Below, in pieces: positions 25,595-35,494 of a stretch of 60,896 bases of DNA. Position numbers and translations under genes: made by a program. The stretch covers positions 1 to 60,896 of the forward strand of contig JAFRPB010000108.1 in the NCBI GenBank assembly GCA_017429345.1. Direction: 5' to 3'. Below the pieces are notes generated by a model. That model was given only the letters and a program-made list of their open reading frames with translations, had not been told where the DNA came from and ran no database searches. Each line of letters starts with the position of its first letter. Within the stretch, counting starts at the first letter, position 1. This DNA is from Clostridia bacterium. GTDB lineage: Bacteria > Bacillota > Clostridia > Oscillospirales > Acutalibacteraceae.

Positions 25595-26746
25595 ATGCTG
25601 CGAAAACTGAATCTGTTTATCGTCGGCGCGGTGACGCTCTGTTTGAGCTTCGCCACGCCGGTTTATGCAATTCCGCGGCCCGGGGTTTCGGCGAAAAGCG
25701 CGGCGCTTTACTGCCCGCAGACCGATGAGTATCTGTTTGAAAAGGACGCGGACCGGCGTATGCCTCCCGCCAGCACGACAAAGATCATGACGGCGCTGCT
25801 GACGTGTGAAAGCGGCAGACTTGCCGAATCCGTCACCGTAACCTCTCAGGCTGCGGCAGTCGAGGGCTCGTCGATGGAGCTTCGGGCGGGCGACCGCGTT
25901 TCCTTCCGCGGCTTATTATACGGGATGCTTCTGACCTCGGGCAACGACGCGGCGACCGCCGTCGCGGAAGCGCTTGACGGCTCCTGCGGGAAATTCGTCG
26001 AGAGAATGAACGAAAGGGCGCGCCTGCTCGGCATGGGGAATACGCATTTCGCGAATCCCTCGGGGCTTCCGGATGAAAACCACTATTCCTCCGCGCGGGA
26101 TCTTGCCGTTCTGACGGCGGAAGCGCTGAAAAATGAGGCGTTCGCCGACGTCTGCGCGAAGAGCGAAGCGGCCGTTTATTACGGCGATCCGCCGTATCGC
26201 AGGTCGCTTTCAAACCATAACCGGCTGCTCGATGAGTATGAGGGCTGTATCGGCGTAAAAACGGGCTTCACAAAAGCCGCGGGAAGATGTCTCGTATCCG
26301 CCGCGGAGCGAAACGGCGTGACGCTGATCTGCGTGACGCTGAACGACCCCGACGACTGGGCGGATCATAAATCGCTTCTCGATTACGGCTTCGGGATCGT
26401 CGGCACGACCGTGTTTGCGCCCGATACGCAAAGTGTTCTGCTGCCCGTCACCGGCGCCGACGCCGGTTATCTGCGTGTGACATGCCCGCAGAGCGCGCAT
26501 GTCGCAGGCGGCGGCGAGATTACTTCGCAGATTCTTTTGCCTCCGTTTGTTTACGCTCCCGTGCAAAAGGGCGACGTAGTCGGTGAAGCCGCGGTATACT
26601 GCGGCGACAGGATGATAACAAAGCTGCCGTTGGTTGCGGCGCAGGACGTTCCCGCGCGCGGAGCGGTAAAAAATGAAGCGCGTTCTGATAAAAAAAATAT
26701 CTTTGAGCGTATTATGGAAGGGATCGGATCTTGGAAGAAAAAATAA
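25595..26746 (+). CDS. D-alanyl-D-alanine carboxypeptidase (DacF/DacB-type, penicillin-binding)
   Basis: 383 aa. Signal peptide (1-25), then the S11 peptidase motifs SxxK (Ser60-Lys63 in PASTTKIM), SGN (115-117) and KTG (222-224). Removes the terminal D-Ala from peptidoglycan pentapeptides outside the membrane. A C-terminal PBP5_C-like beta domain and a basic amphipathic tail follow. The neighbourhood (ytfJ before, rluB after) and the putative sigma-F promoter suggest the sporulation enzyme DacF. The end overlaps rluB by 16 bases. Confidence 0.9.
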   Translation: MLRKLNLFIVGAVTLCLSFATPVYAIPRPGVSAKSAALYCPQTDEYLFEKDADRRMPPASTTKIMTALLTCESGRLAESVTVTSQAAAVEGSSMELRAGDRVSFRGLLYGMLLTSGNDAATAVAEALDGSCGKFVERMNERARLLGMGNTHFANPSGLPDENHYSSARDLAVLTAEALKNEAFADVCAKSEAAVYYGDPPYRRSLSNHNRLLDEYEGCIGVKTGFTKAAGRCLVSAAERNGVTLICVTLNDPDDWADHKSLLDYGFGIVGTTVFAPDTQSVLLPVTGADAGYLRVTCPQSAHVAGGGEITSQILLPPFVYAPVQKGDVVGEAAVYCGDRMITKLPLVAAQDVPARGAVKNEARSDKKNIFERIMEGIGSWKKK

Positions 26747-27456
26747 GACTTCAGAAATATCTTGCCGACTGCGGCGTCGCGTCCCGCAGAAAATGCGAGG
26801 AGCTGATTGCCGCGGGACTTGTCAGGGTCAACGGTTCGGTCGCTTCCGTGGGCGATAAAGTGGATCCCGCGCTGGATCAGATCGTCGTCAAGGGCAGAAA
26901 GCTGAGCGAAAAAAAAGAGCACACGTATATCGCTCTTTACAAACCGCGCGGTTTTGTCACGACCATGAGCGATGAGTTCGGCAGAAAGAACGTCGCGCAG
27001 CTGCTCGACGGCGTCAATACCCGCGTCTTCCCCGTAGGGCGGCTCGATAAGGATTCCGAGGGGCTGCTTCTCCTGACGGACGACGGCGCGCTGACCAACC
27101 GGCTGACGCATCCGTCGGGACATGTGGAAAAGGTCTATCGGGTTACGGTGCGTCCGGATATTTCAGACGATCAGATCGATCGGCTTTCCGCGGGGATCGA
27201 GCTTGACGGCTTTCAAACGAAGCCCGCCGCGATCCGCGTGCTTCTGCGGGAGGAAAACCGCACGGTGCTTGAGTTTACGCTGACCGAGGGCAGGAACCGG
27301 CAGATCCGCCGTATGCTTGAGTCTGTCGGCGTCGAAACGGTCCGGCTGAAACGCATCAGCGTCGGTCCGGTGCGCGTGGGGATGCTCAAACCCGGCGAAT
27401 GGCGACCTCTGAGCGAATGGGAAATTGCGCAGCTGAAGCGCGACGCGGGAAAATAA
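26731..27456 (+). CDS. rluB: 23S rRNA pseudouridine synthase, RluB family
   Basis: 241 aa. S4 domain at the N-terminus (IRLQKYLADCGVASRRKCEELI) and the RsuA/RluB catalytic motif GRLDKDSEGLLLL with the Asp nucleophile. Modifies one uridine in the peptidyl-transferase region of 23S rRNA. TTG start at 26731 gives the expected S4 beginning; GGAAGGGATCGGA lies upstream within the previous gene. Confidence 0.9.
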   Translation: MEEKIRLQKYLADCGVASRRKCEELIAAGLVRVNGSVASVGDKVDPALDQIVVKGRKLSEKKEHTYIALYKPRGFVTTMSDEFGRKNVAQLLDGVNTRVFPVGRLDKDSEGLLLLTDDGALTNRLTHPSGHVEKVYRVTVRPDISDDQIDRLSAGIELDGFQTKPAAIRVLLREENRTVLEFTLTEGRNRQIRRMLESVGVETVRLKRISVGPVRVGMLKPGEWRPLSEWEIAQLKRDAGK

Positions 27457-27466
27457 CAATCGGGAT

Positions 27467-27495
27467 TTGACTTTTTTAATAATATATGATAATAT
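27467..27495 (+). promoter_or_regulatory. Promoter upstream of yicC-remA-gmk cluster
   Basis: TTGACT (27467-27472), 17-bp spacer, TAATAT (27490-27495); GATAAT at 27488 is an alternative -10. AT-rich gap before the long housekeeping cluster. Confidence 0.55.
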
Positions 27496-27533
27496 ATTAA
27501 AATGTATAATTTTATTTTCAGGGGGAATCCCTT

Positions 27534-28415
27534 ATGATCCGCAGTATGACGGGGTACGGCAGAAGTCAGCAGACCGTTGACGGCGTAACCGTGACCGTAG
27601 AACTCAAGAGCGTGAACTCACGTTATCTTGAGTTCAATCCGCGTGTTTACAAGAATTACGTTTTTGTTGAGGACAAGCTTCGCTCCTATGTTCAGAGCGC
27701 GATCTCCCGCGGGAAGGTCGACTGCTTTGTTCAGATCGATAACGGCAATGAAACGCCCGTGACCGTCTCCGTAAATAAAACACTCGCCGACGGATACTAT
27801 CATATCCTGACGCAGATGCAGAAGGATTACGGCCTTGCGGAGGAGATTTCCGTTACCCGGCTCGCCGCGTTTCCGGATGTGCTGACCGTGCGCAAAGAGG
27901 CGGAGGATGAGGAGCTGATCACACGCGCCGTTCTGACGGTGCTGAAAGACGCGTGCGCTTCGTTTGTCGCGATGCGCGAGACCGAGGGCGCAAAGCTCGC
28001 GGATGATATTCTCGGCCGCTGCGACCGTATTACGGAGCTTGTGGAAAAGGTCGAGAGCCGCTCTCCCGAAACGGTGAAGGAATATCATGAGAAGCTTGCC
28101 GCCCGTATCCGGGAGATCCTCGACAGCGCACAGGTCGACGAGCAGAGACTTTTGACCGAAGCCGCCGTCTATGCGGATAAGATCGCCGTCGATGAGGAAA
28201 CGGTGCGTCTTCGCAGTCATGTCTCTCAGGTGCGCAGGCTTTTGACCGAGAGCAACGAGCCGGTCGGCAGAAAGCTGGATTTTATCGTGCAGGAGATCAA
28301 CCGCGAGTCAAATACCATCGGTTCCAAGGCGCAGGATATCGACATTGCGCGCACGGTGATCGAATTGAAGGCGGAGGTCGAGAAGATCCGCGAGCAGGTT
28401 CAGAATATCGAATAA
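27534..28415 (+). CDS. yicC: YicC/YloC-family endoribonuclease
   Basis: 293 aa. N-terminal [12 protein letters not shown] and the C-terminal [17 protein letters not shown] segments are the family hallmarks. YicC proteins are ribonucleases or RNase adaptors acting on RNA. It starts the conserved series with remA, gmk and rpoZ. Shine-Dalgarno CAGGGGG. Confidence 0.92.
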   Translation: MIRSMTGYGRSQQTVDGVTVTVELKSVNSRYLEFNPRVYKNYVFVEDKLRSYVQSAISRGKVDCFVQIDNGNETPVTVSVNKTLADGYYHILTQMQKDYGLAEEISVTRLAAFPDVLTVRKEAEDEELITRAVLTVLKDACASFVAMRETEGAKLADDILGRCDRITELVEKVESRSPETVKEYHEKLAARIREILDSAQVDEQRLLTEAAVYADKIAVDEETVRLRSHVSQVRRLLTESNEPVGRKLDFIVQEINRESNTIGSKAQDIDIARTVIELKAEVEKIREQVQNIE

Positions 28416-28428
28416 TCGGGTGAAGTCC

Positions 28429-28698
28429 ATGAGGATCATCAATATCGGAAGCGGTAATCTCGTCAATGCAGACCGGCTGATCGCCGTCGTCAGTCCAGAT
28501 TCCGCGCCGATCAAGCGAATCATTCAGGAAAGTCGCGAAAAGGGGACGCTGATTGACGCGACTTACGGCAGAAAGACCGGCAGCGTTATGATCACCGACA
28601 GCGACCACGTGATCCTGTCGTATCTGAGCGCGGAACGTCTCGCGCAGCGCATTCCCGGCGGCGAACAAGCTCTTACGGAGGCGGACGGCATTGAGTAA
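28429..28698 (+). CDS. remA: RemA-like DNA-binding regulator (DUF370)
   Basis: 89 aa. [30 protein letters not shown] and [15 protein letters not shown] are the RemA/YlzA signature. In Bacillus RemA forms an arc-shaped oligomer that activates matrix and osmoprotection genes. ATG 28429 (after GGGTG) restores the standard N-terminus; GTG 28420 would add three residues. Ends within the first codons of gmk. Confidence 0.92.
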   Translation: MRIINIGSGNLVNADRLIAVVSPDSAPIKRIIQESREKGTLIDATYGRKTGSVMITDSDHVILSYLSAERLAQRIPGGEQALTEADGIE

Positions 28699-29269
28699 TG
28701 AAAATAAAAAAGGCAAGCTCGTGGTTCTTTCCGGTCCTTCCGGCTGCGGGAAAGACACCGTATTGAACTGCCTGTGCGAGATGGACGAGAGATTCTGCCC
28801 GTCGGTTTCGGCGACCACGCGCGCCCCGCGGGACGGGGAAACGGACGGCGTTCACTACTATTTCATTTCAAAGGATGAATTCGAGCGCAGGATCGAAAAC
28901 GGCGAATTCGTCGAATATGTTGAGTATAACCGGAATTATTACGGCACTCTGAGAAGCGAGATCGAAAACGCCGTGAACGCCGGCCGGATCATCGTGCTGG
29001 TCATCGAGGTGCAGGGCGCAGCGAATATCATAGCCCAATTCCCGGACGCCGAGTCGGTATTTCTGATGCCGCCCTCGATGAGCGTTCTCGAAGAGCGTCT
29101 TCGCAATCGCGGAACGGAGAGTGAAGAAACCATCCGCCGCCGGCTTGAGATCGCGAAGGAAGAAATGGAAAAAAGTCGGCTGTATAAACATGTCGTGGTA
29201 AACGACGAACTGGAAAAAACGGTGCAGACCGTTCACGATATACTGACGCTTTACACGTCGGAACAATGA
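28691..29269 (+). CDS. gmk: Guanylate kinase
   Basis: 192 aa. P-loop GPSGCGKDT (residues 12-20; the usual form is GPSGxGKxT, so Asp after the Lys is slightly unusual), [19 protein letters not shown] for GMP binding, and the C-terminal [14 protein letters not shown]. Phosphorylates GMP to GDP. TTG start at 28691 after ACGGAGGCGGA, overlapping the remA stop. Confidence 0.95.
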   Translation: MSNENKKGKLVVLSGPSGCGKDTVLNCLCEMDERFCPSVSATTRAPRDGETDGVHYYFISKDEFERRIENGEFVEYVEYNRNYYGTLRSEIENAVNAGRIIVLVIEVQGAANIIAQFPDAESVFLMPPSMSVLEERLRNRGTESEETIRRRLEIAKEEMEKSRLYKHVVVNDELEKTVQTVHDILTLYTSEQ

Positions 29270-29296
29270 GAGCATAAAAGAAAGGTTTGATGAAAC

Positions 29297-29500
29297 ATGA
29301 TGAGTCCCGATCTTGACCGTCTTCTTGAGGGCGGTATCAGCAGATATTCGCTGGTAGCGGCGGTATCGAAGAGAGCCCGCGAGATCGTTGACGCGGCAAA
29401 CGCCGAAAATGAGATCATTGAAGAAAAACCCATCAGCACGGCCGTAGACGAGCTGCTTGAAAAAAAGTACCGTATCGTCGAGAAATACGACGAGGACTGA
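29297..29500 (+). CDS. rpoZ: RNA polymerase omega subunit
   Basis: 67 aa. SRYSLVAAVSKRAREI and the following EEKPISTAVDELLEKKYRI are typical of omega, here at the short end of the family length. Position directly after gmk is conserved. coaBC, which usually stands between rpoZ and priA in Bacillota, is absent. Confidence 0.93.
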   Translation: MMSPDLDRLLEGGISRYSLVAAVSKRAREIVDAANAENEIIEEKPISTAVDELLEKKYRIVEKYDED

Positions 29501-29519
29501 ATGCGGGGTGCTTTCCCCA

Positions 29520-31982
29520 TTGAGTGATTGTTTGGTCGCCCGCGTTGCGGTTGAAAAAACGAATTATGACTTCGACGCCCTCTATGATTACCTTATACCT
29601 GACGATCTGAAAGAGAAGATACGCGTCGGGTATAGGGTTATTGTTCCTTTTGGAAACGGAAAAAAAGGATGTCAGGGTTTCGTTTTTGAGCTGGTTCGTC
29701 CCGCGTCGCTTCAGGACAAGCGTTATAAGGAGATCCGCGAAATATGCGACAGCGAGCCGCTTTTAAGTGAGAAATCGACGGCGCTTGCCCGCTGGATCGC
29801 CGAGCGCACCTTCTGCACGATGTTTGAGGCGGCAAAGGCGATGCTGCCTGCCGGACTATGTCTGTCGGCAAAGCCGAGCTACTGCCGCGAGGCGTATCCC
29901 GACGAAAAAATCGTTGCCGGGTTATCGCCGGATGAGCGCGCGGTATACGAAGCGATTCCGACCGCCGACCGGTTTGTAAGCGAGGAAAATCTTCTGAAAA
30001 AGCTCGGGCTCCGGCGGGATAACCCGATCCTGCCCGCGCTGCTGAAAAAAAAGCTGATTTACGTCAACGTCGCCTCCGCCTCATTTTTCGAGGGAAAAAC
30101 GCGCCGCACGGCGGTCCTGCGGGAAGATGCGGAGTCTGAAATCGCACGGGAAAAGCTCACGGCGAAGCAGCGTTCGGTGCTTGACGTTCTGCGGGACGCC
30201 GGGAGCGCGGCGGTCTCCGAGCTGTGTTATTTTACAGGCGTGACGGCGTCGGTCGTTCTTGCGCTCGAGCGAAAAGGGCTGATAGAGCTCCGCGACGTGC
30301 ATTACTATTCCGAACCGTCTGCATATTACGCGACAGAAGGCGTCCGTACGCCGATCGAGCTGACAGACGAGCAGCAAACGGCGTTTGAAAGTCTGCGGGA
30401 AGACCTTTTCTCCGGGCAGGCTTCCTGCTCTCTTCTGTTCGGTGTGACCGGCAGCGGAAAAACGAGCGTTTATATGCGTCTGATTGACGAAGCGCTCTCC
30501 GACGGTCGGGGAATTATCGTCATGGTGCCGGAAATCTCCCTGACGCCACAGACGCTTTCGCTGTTTTATTCGAGATACGGTAAATATATCGCCGTATTTC
30601 ACAGCGGGCTTTCCGCAACGGAGCGCGCAGACGAATGGCGGCGCGTGCGGTCGGGGGATGCGCGGATCGCCGTCGGAACGCGAAGCGCGGTTTTCGCCCC
30701 GTTTGAGGACGTCGGCCTGATTATCATTGACGAGGAGCAGGAGCACACCTATAAATCTTCCCGTTCGCCCCGGTATAACGCGATCGATACCGCAAAATAT
30801 ATCTGTACGAGGGATCGCTCTCTGCTTGTGCTCGCTTCGGCGACGCCGTCCATGACAAGCTACTCATATGCCCTTGCGGGGCGCTATAGGCTGTTGAAGC
30901 TGACAAAACGTTACGGCAGCGCGGTTCTGCCGCGCGTCGAGATCGTCGATACCTCCGCGATGCCGCATGATACGGCGCTCAGCCACGAGCTGCGCGAAGC
31001 GCTGCAAAAAAATCTTGAAAACAAAAAACAATCGATCCTTCTGATGAACCGGCGCGGTTTCAACACCTTCGCCGTCTGTACGGAGTGCCGCAGCGTGGTT
31101 TCCTGCCCGTCCTGCAGCATCTCCATGACCTATCATGCCGCGAACCGGCGGCTGATGTGCCATTACTGCGGCTATTCGACGCCGTTTACCTCAAAATGTC
31201 CGTCCTGCGGCGGCGAGGCGATCCGCTATTCCGGTTTCGGAACGCAGCGGGTGGAAGCGGAGCTGAAGGAGCTGTTCCCGAAAGCGCGTATTCTGCGCAT
31301 GGACGCGGATACGACCATGGCGAAAAATTCTCATGAAGAGCTGCTTCGCGCTTTCGGTGAAGGGGAATTCGATATCATGGTCGGCACGCAGATGGTCGCA
31401 AAGGGACTTGATTTTCCGAATGTAACGCTGACCGGCGTCGTGAGCGCGGATCTGGGAATCTGCCGTGACGATTACCGCAGCGGAGAACGCGCGTTCTATC
31501 TGCTGACGCAGGTGATCGGCAGAGCGGGCAGACGTGGGGAGCAGGGCGTTGCGATCATTCAGACCGTCTCGCCCGATAACGAGATCGTGAATCTGTCCGC
31601 GGTTCAGGATTTTGAGGCCTTTTACGCTTCCGAGATCGAAAACCGTCGGCTGATGATCTATCCGCCGTTCTGCGACCTCTGCGTCGTCGGATTTGTTTCA
31701 GAACGCGAAGCGGCGGCGAAATCCGCGGCGTATCGGTTTATCCGACGCGTTCAGGAAAGCGTCGAGAACGATTATGCCGACGTAAAGCTGATCGCGATCG
31801 GCCCCGCCGCTTTCTACATACGAAAGCTCGGCGACAAATTCCGTTTCAGAGTTATCATCAAATGCAAAAACGGCCTCCGGCTGCGCGCGATGCTCCGCGA
31901 GCTGCTGATCGAGGCGATGAAGGATAAAGACAACAAAGACGTCAGCATTTTTGCGGATATCGATCCGGCGGATATTTTCTGA
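29520..31982 (+). CDS. priA: Primosomal protein N' (replication restart helicase)
   Basis: 820 aa. N-terminal DNA-binding domain, Walker A GVTGSGKTS, DEEQ box (IIDEEQEHTYKSS), and the zinc-binding insert with eight Cys (CTECRSVVSCPSC and CHYCGYS/CPSCGG). PriA restarts collapsed forks. TTG 29520 is chosen because VARVAVEKTNYDFDALYDY then lies at the N-terminus as in the family, with GGGGTG ten bases upstream. Confidence 0.95.
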   Translation: MSDCLVARVAVEKTNYDFDALYDYLIPDDLKEKIRVGYRVIVPFGNGKKGCQGFVFELVRPASLQDKRYKEIREICDSEPLLSEKSTALARWIAERTFCTMFEAAKAMLPAGLCLSAKPSYCREAYPDEKIVAGLSPDERAVYEAIPTADRFVSEENLLKKLGLRRDNPILPALLKKKLIYVNVASASFFEGKTRRTAVLREDAESEIAREKLTAKQRSVLDVLRDAGSAAVSELCYFTGVTASVVLALERKGLIELRDVHYYSEPSAYYATEGVRTPIELTDEQQTAFESLREDLFSGQASCSLLFGVTGSGKTSVYMRLIDEALSDGRGIIVMVPEISLTPQTLSLFYSRYGKYIAVFHSGLSATERADEWRRVRSGDARIAVGTRSAVFAPFEDVGLIIIDEEQEHTYKSSRSPRYNAIDTAKYICTRDRSLLVLASATPSMTSYSYALAGRYRLLKLTKRYGSAVLPRVEIVDTSAMPHDTALSHELREALQKNLENKKQSILLMNRRGFNTFAVCTECRSVVSCPSCSISMTYHAANRRLMCHYCGYSTPFTSKCPSCGGEAIRYSGFGTQRVEAELKELFPKARILRMDADTTMAKNSHEELLRAFGEGEFDIMVGTQMVAKGLDFPNVTLTGVVSADLGICRDDYRSGERAFYLLTQVIGRAGRRGEQGVAIIQTVSPDNEIVNLSAVQDFEAFYASEIENRRLMIYPPFCDLCVVGFVSEREAAAKSAAYRFIRRVQESVENDYADVKLIAIGPAAFYIRKLGDKFRFRVIIKCKNGLRLRAMLRELLIEAMKDKDNKDVSIFADIDPADIF

Positions 31983-32015
31983 CGGTCGTTCTTTAATGAA
32001 GAAAGGAAGAAACGA

Positions 32016-32501
32016 ATGGCAATGCGGAATATCCGTCTTGATACGGACCCGATTCTGAGAAAAAAGAGCCGCCCCGTTGAAAGCTTTGATGAGAAGCTGT
32101 GGCAGCTGCTTGACGATTTGAAGGATACGCTTTCGAAAGCCGAGGGCGTAGGCCTTGCCGCGCCGCAGGTCGGCGTTCTGCGCCGCGCCGTGATCGTGGA
32201 CGTGGGCGACGGGCTGCTGGAGCTGGTCAATCCCGAGGTCGTCTTTTCCGAGGGCTGCCAGAGGGAAACGGAGGGGTGCCTTTCCGTACCGGATCGCGCC
32301 GGGATCACCGAGCGTCCGATGCGCGTGCGCGTGCGCGCGCAGAATCGTGACGGCAATTGGTGTCTTTATGAAGGCACGGGGCTTAAGGCGCAGTGCTTCT
32401 GTCATGAGATCGACCATCTGGACGGTATCCTGTTTACGGACCGTCTCGCCCCGGGAGAAAAGCTGTTCCGACCCGAGAAGAAGGAAAAACGCAAAAAATG
32501 A
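32016..32501 (+). CDS. def: Peptide deformylase
   Basis: 161 aa. All three motifs: GVGLAAPQVG, EGCLSVPD and HEIDHLDG (metal ligands Cys, His, His; catalytic Glu). Removes the N-formyl group from new proteins. Basic C-terminal tail. GAAAGGAAG precedes the ATG. Next gene is fmt, as usual. Confidence 0.96.
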   Translation: MAMRNIRLDTDPILRKKSRPVESFDEKLWQLLDDLKDTLSKAEGVGLAAPQVGVLRRAVIVDVGDGLLELVNPEVVFSEGCQRETEGCLSVPDRAGITERPMRVRVRAQNRDGNWCLYEGTGLKAQCFCHEIDHLDGILFTDRLAPGEKLFRPEKKEKRKK

Positions 32502-32526
32502 CGTTTGAGATGCGGAGGAGATAACG

Positions 32527-33431
32527 ATGTATTCCGTGATCTATATGGGCACGCCCGATTTCGCAGTGCCTTGTCTGAAGGCGCTGAGCGAGGCGGGAGC
32601 AGATATCCGCCTTGTTGTGACGCAGCCGGATAAACCTGTGGGCAGAAAACAGATCCTCACTCCGTCGGACGTCAAAATAACGGCGACGGAGCTCGGTCTT
32701 GAGGTCTATCAGCCGAATACGCTGAAAAGCGACGAGGCTTATGACTATCTAAGGTCATTTTCGCCTGATTTCATCGTCGTGGCGGCTTACGGCAAGATTC
32801 TGCCGAAGCGTGTGCTCGAAATTCCGAGGATCGCGCCGGTTAATGTGCACGGCTCGCTTTTGCCGCATCTTCGCGGAGCCGCGCCGATCCAACGCGCTGT
32901 GATCGGCGGCGACAAGGTCAGCGGCATAACTACGATGCTCATGGGCGAAGGGCTTGATACGGGCGATATCCTTCTTCAGAGGGAAACGCCGATCGCGAAA
33001 ACGAAACCGCGGGAGAGCTGTTCGACCGCCTTGCGGCAATGAGTCCCGCGCTCCTGCTGGAAACGCTGGACGGGCTTATGAACGGGACGATCACTCCTGT
33101 CAGGCAGAATGACGACGAGGCGGATTACGCCGCCATGCTCTCGCAGGAGGAGGCGTGCATCTGCGCGGATGCGGACTGCGAGACGGTATTTAATCTGATC
33201 CGGGGCATGAATCCCTGGCCTGTCGCTTATACGTATCTTGACGGGAAAAAATTCAAGATCCGCTCATGTGAAAAAACGAATCTGCCTTCAAACGGCCGGC
33301 GCGGTTTGCTCGCGTTGGACGGAAAGCTTTATTACGCCTGCGCCGACCGGCTTCTGCGTCTTGAACAGATCCAGGCGGAAGGCGGCAAATGCATGACCGG
33401 CGAAGCGTATCTTCGGGGGCATAAAATATAA
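32527..33431 (+). pseudogene. fmt: Methionyl-tRNA formyltransferase, interrupted by a one-base frameshift
   Basis: Two reading frames together make a normal Fmt of about 301 aa. The first (32527-33042) has the formyltransferase domain (MGTPDFAVP, NVHGSLLPHLRGAAPIQRA, DTGDILLQ); the second holds TAGELFDRLAAMSPALLLETLDG and the C-terminal OB domain. The frames switch near 33000 at GCGAAAACGAAACC; adding one A to the run would restore continuous coding (IAKNETAGELF). Because def is intact and fmt is nearly essential, a sequencing or assembly error in an A run is likely, but a real mutation cannot be excluded. Confidence 0.85.
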
Positions 33432-33466
33432 CCGGGTTATAAAATATGATGAAATGAGGCGTTTTC

Positions 33467-34171
33467 ATGAGGTACGGTTATTACGGCATTGATATTTATT
33501 ACCTGCTGCTGGTCCTGCCTGCGGTGATTTTGTCGATTATAGCGCAGATCCGCGTGAAATCGGTATATAAAAAAATGTCCGGCAGAATGAGCTCCCGCAG
33601 AATCACCGGCGCGCAGGCCGCGACCGTTGTTTTGCGGCATTACGGCATTGCGGACGTGCGCGTGGAGCGTGTCGGCGGAAAACTGACCGATCATTTCGAT
33701 CCGAAAAGCGGTGTGATCCGCCTTTCCGAAGGCGTATTTGATTCCTGTTCCGTCGCTGCCGTCGGCATTGCCGCCCATGAGGCGGGGCACGCCGCGCAGC
33801 ATGCGGAAGGTTACGCGCCGATCCGGATCAGGAACAGTCTTGTCCCGGTGTGCAATATCGCTTCGTGGGTCGGTATTCCGCTTGCGATCGCGGGTTATTA
33901 TCTGTCGGTTGAGCCGTTGATTTACGTCGGTCTTGCTCTTTATTCTCTGATTATGATTTTCCATCTTGTCACGCTTCCGACGGAGTTGAACGCCAGCAGA
34001 CGCGCGCTCACGGTGATTCAGGAAGAGGGGCTCGTCGGCGAAGGGGAAGAGTATAAAGACGCGAAGAGTATGCTCACCGCCGCCGCCATGACTTACGTTG
34101 CTGCGCTTGCAACAAGCCTTGCGAGCCTGCTGCGTTTGCTTTTGCTGTTTACCGGCAGAAGAAGAAGATAA
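33467..34171 (+). CDS. YugP-like zinc metallopeptidase, membrane-bound
   Basis: 234 aa. HExxH motif HEAGHAAQHAEGY (about 104-116), a first membrane helix at 9-26 and three to four more near 130-160 and 205-230. This family (PF04298-type neutral zinc peptidase) sits between fmt and rsmB in many Bacillota, as here. Substrates unknown. A long hydrophobic C-terminus ends in GRRRR. Confidence 0.88.
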   Translation: MRYGYYGIDIYYLLLVLPAVILSIIAQIRVKSVYKKMSGRMSSRRITGAQAATVVLRHYGIADVRVERVGGKLTDHFDPKSGVIRLSEGVFDSCSVAAVGIAAHEAGHAAQHAEGYAPIRIRNSLVPVCNIASWVGIPLAIAGYYLSVEPLIYVGLALYSLIMIFHLVTLPTELNASRRALTVIQEEGLVGEGEEYKDAKSMLTAAAMTYVAALATSLASLLRLLLLFTGRRRR

Positions 34172-34189
34172 TCCGATCGGAGGAACGTT

Positions 34190-35494
34190 ATGCGTCAGGT
34201 CGGCGCGCGGGAACTCGCGTTTTCCGTTCTGCTGGATGTGGAGCGGGAGAAAACCTATTCCAATATCGGTCTGAATAAGGCGCTGAACGCCGCCGCTGCC
34301 GACGGACGGGACCGCGCTCTCGTGACGCGTCTTGTCTACGGCGTAACGGAACGCAGGCTGACGCTGGATTACGAATACCGCCTGTATCTTCAAAAAAATT
34401 CGGGGCTGAAGCCGAATGTGCGAACGCTTCTTCGTATGGGCGTGTATGAGATTTTGTTTCTCGACGGCGTGCCTGCGCGCGCCGCGGTGAACGAATATGT
34501 CTCGCTGTCAAAAAGGGTCGGCGCGGGATACGCGTCCGGGATGATCAACGCGGTGCTGCGCAGAACGGCGGAGCGGGGTCTTATTCTTCCTGCGGTCGAT
34601 TCGCCGGAATATCCTGTCGTAAAATATTCCGTTCCGTCCGCGATTCTGAACGTATTCGAGAATGCGTTCGGCGACGCTCTGCCGTCGTTCCTTGAAAGTC
34701 TCTTCCGGGAAACGCGGTTTTACGGAAGAATCAATACGCTGAAAACGGAATTCTCCGCCCTGCGTGAAAGGCTCGGCGCGGAAGGCGTCTCGATCGCCGC
34801 CGTTCCGGACTTTCCCGAGATGTTTTATTTTTCGGATTCCGCCGCCTTTGCCGGAACAGAAGCGTTCCGCGACGGTTTGTTCTATATTCAGGATCTCTCG
34901 AGCGCCTGCGCAGGCAGACTGCTTGACGCGAAAGAGAATATGCGCGTGCTCGACGTGTGCGCGTCTCCCGGCGGAAAGAGCTTCTTCGCCGCAGTGTCGA
35001 TGAACGGAACCGGCGAGGTCGTCAGCCGCGATATTTTTGATCATAAAACGGCGCTGATCCGGGAGGGCGCGCTTCGTCTCGGACTTGATAATATCTCGGT
35101 TCAGCTCGGCGACGCTGTGAAAACGCCCGAAAAAGAGACGTTTGACCGTGTGATCTGCGACGTTCCCTGCTCGGGGCTCGGCGTGATCCGAAAAAAACCG
35201 GAGCTGCGTTACCGCGACATATCGGATATCCCGGAGCTGAGCGAACTGCAGTACCGTATTCTCTGCGCCGCCGCACAGGCACTGAAGCCCGGCGGCAGGA
35301 TCGTGTATTCAACCTGCACCGTCACGGCTGCCGAGAATGAAGAGATCGTTCGGCGGTTCCTTGCGGAGCATCCGCGGTTTTCCGAAGTGCGGCCCGCTCT
35401 TCCGTGCGGCGCTTACGGGGACCTCGGCGTTCGGTTTGCGCCGCATTCCGACAACTGCGACGGCTTTTATGCCTGCGCGATGGAAAAAGCATAA
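34190..35494 (+). CDS. rsmB: 16S rRNA m5C967 methyltransferase (RsmB/Sun)
   Basis: 434 aa. N-terminal NusB-like RNA-binding domain (1-140) and a SAM domain with CASPGGKS, the two catalytic Cys motifs DVPCSGLG and YSTCTV, and RKKPELR. Start ATG 34190 follows GATCGGAGGAACG. The stop shares one base with the rlmN start (TAATG). Confidence 0.95.
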   Translation: MRQVGARELAFSVLLDVEREKTYSNIGLNKALNAAAADGRDRALVTRLVYGVTERRLTLDYEYRLYLQKNSGLKPNVRTLLRMGVYEILFLDGVPARAAVNEYVSLSKRVGAGYASGMINAVLRRTAERGLILPAVDSPEYPVVKYSVPSAILNVFENAFGDALPSFLESLFRETRFYGRINTLKTEFSALRERLGAEGVSIAAVPDFPEMFYFSDSAAFAGTEAFRDGLFYIQDLSSACAGRLLDAKENMRVLDVCASPGGKSFFAAVSMNGTGEVVSRDIFDHKTALIREGALRLGLDNISVQLGDAVKTPEKETFDRVICDVPCSGLGVIRKKPELRYRDISDIPELSELQYRILCAAAQALKPGGRIVYSTCTVTAAENEEIVRRFLAEHPRFSEVRPALPCGAYGDLGVRFAPHSDNCDGFYACAMEKA

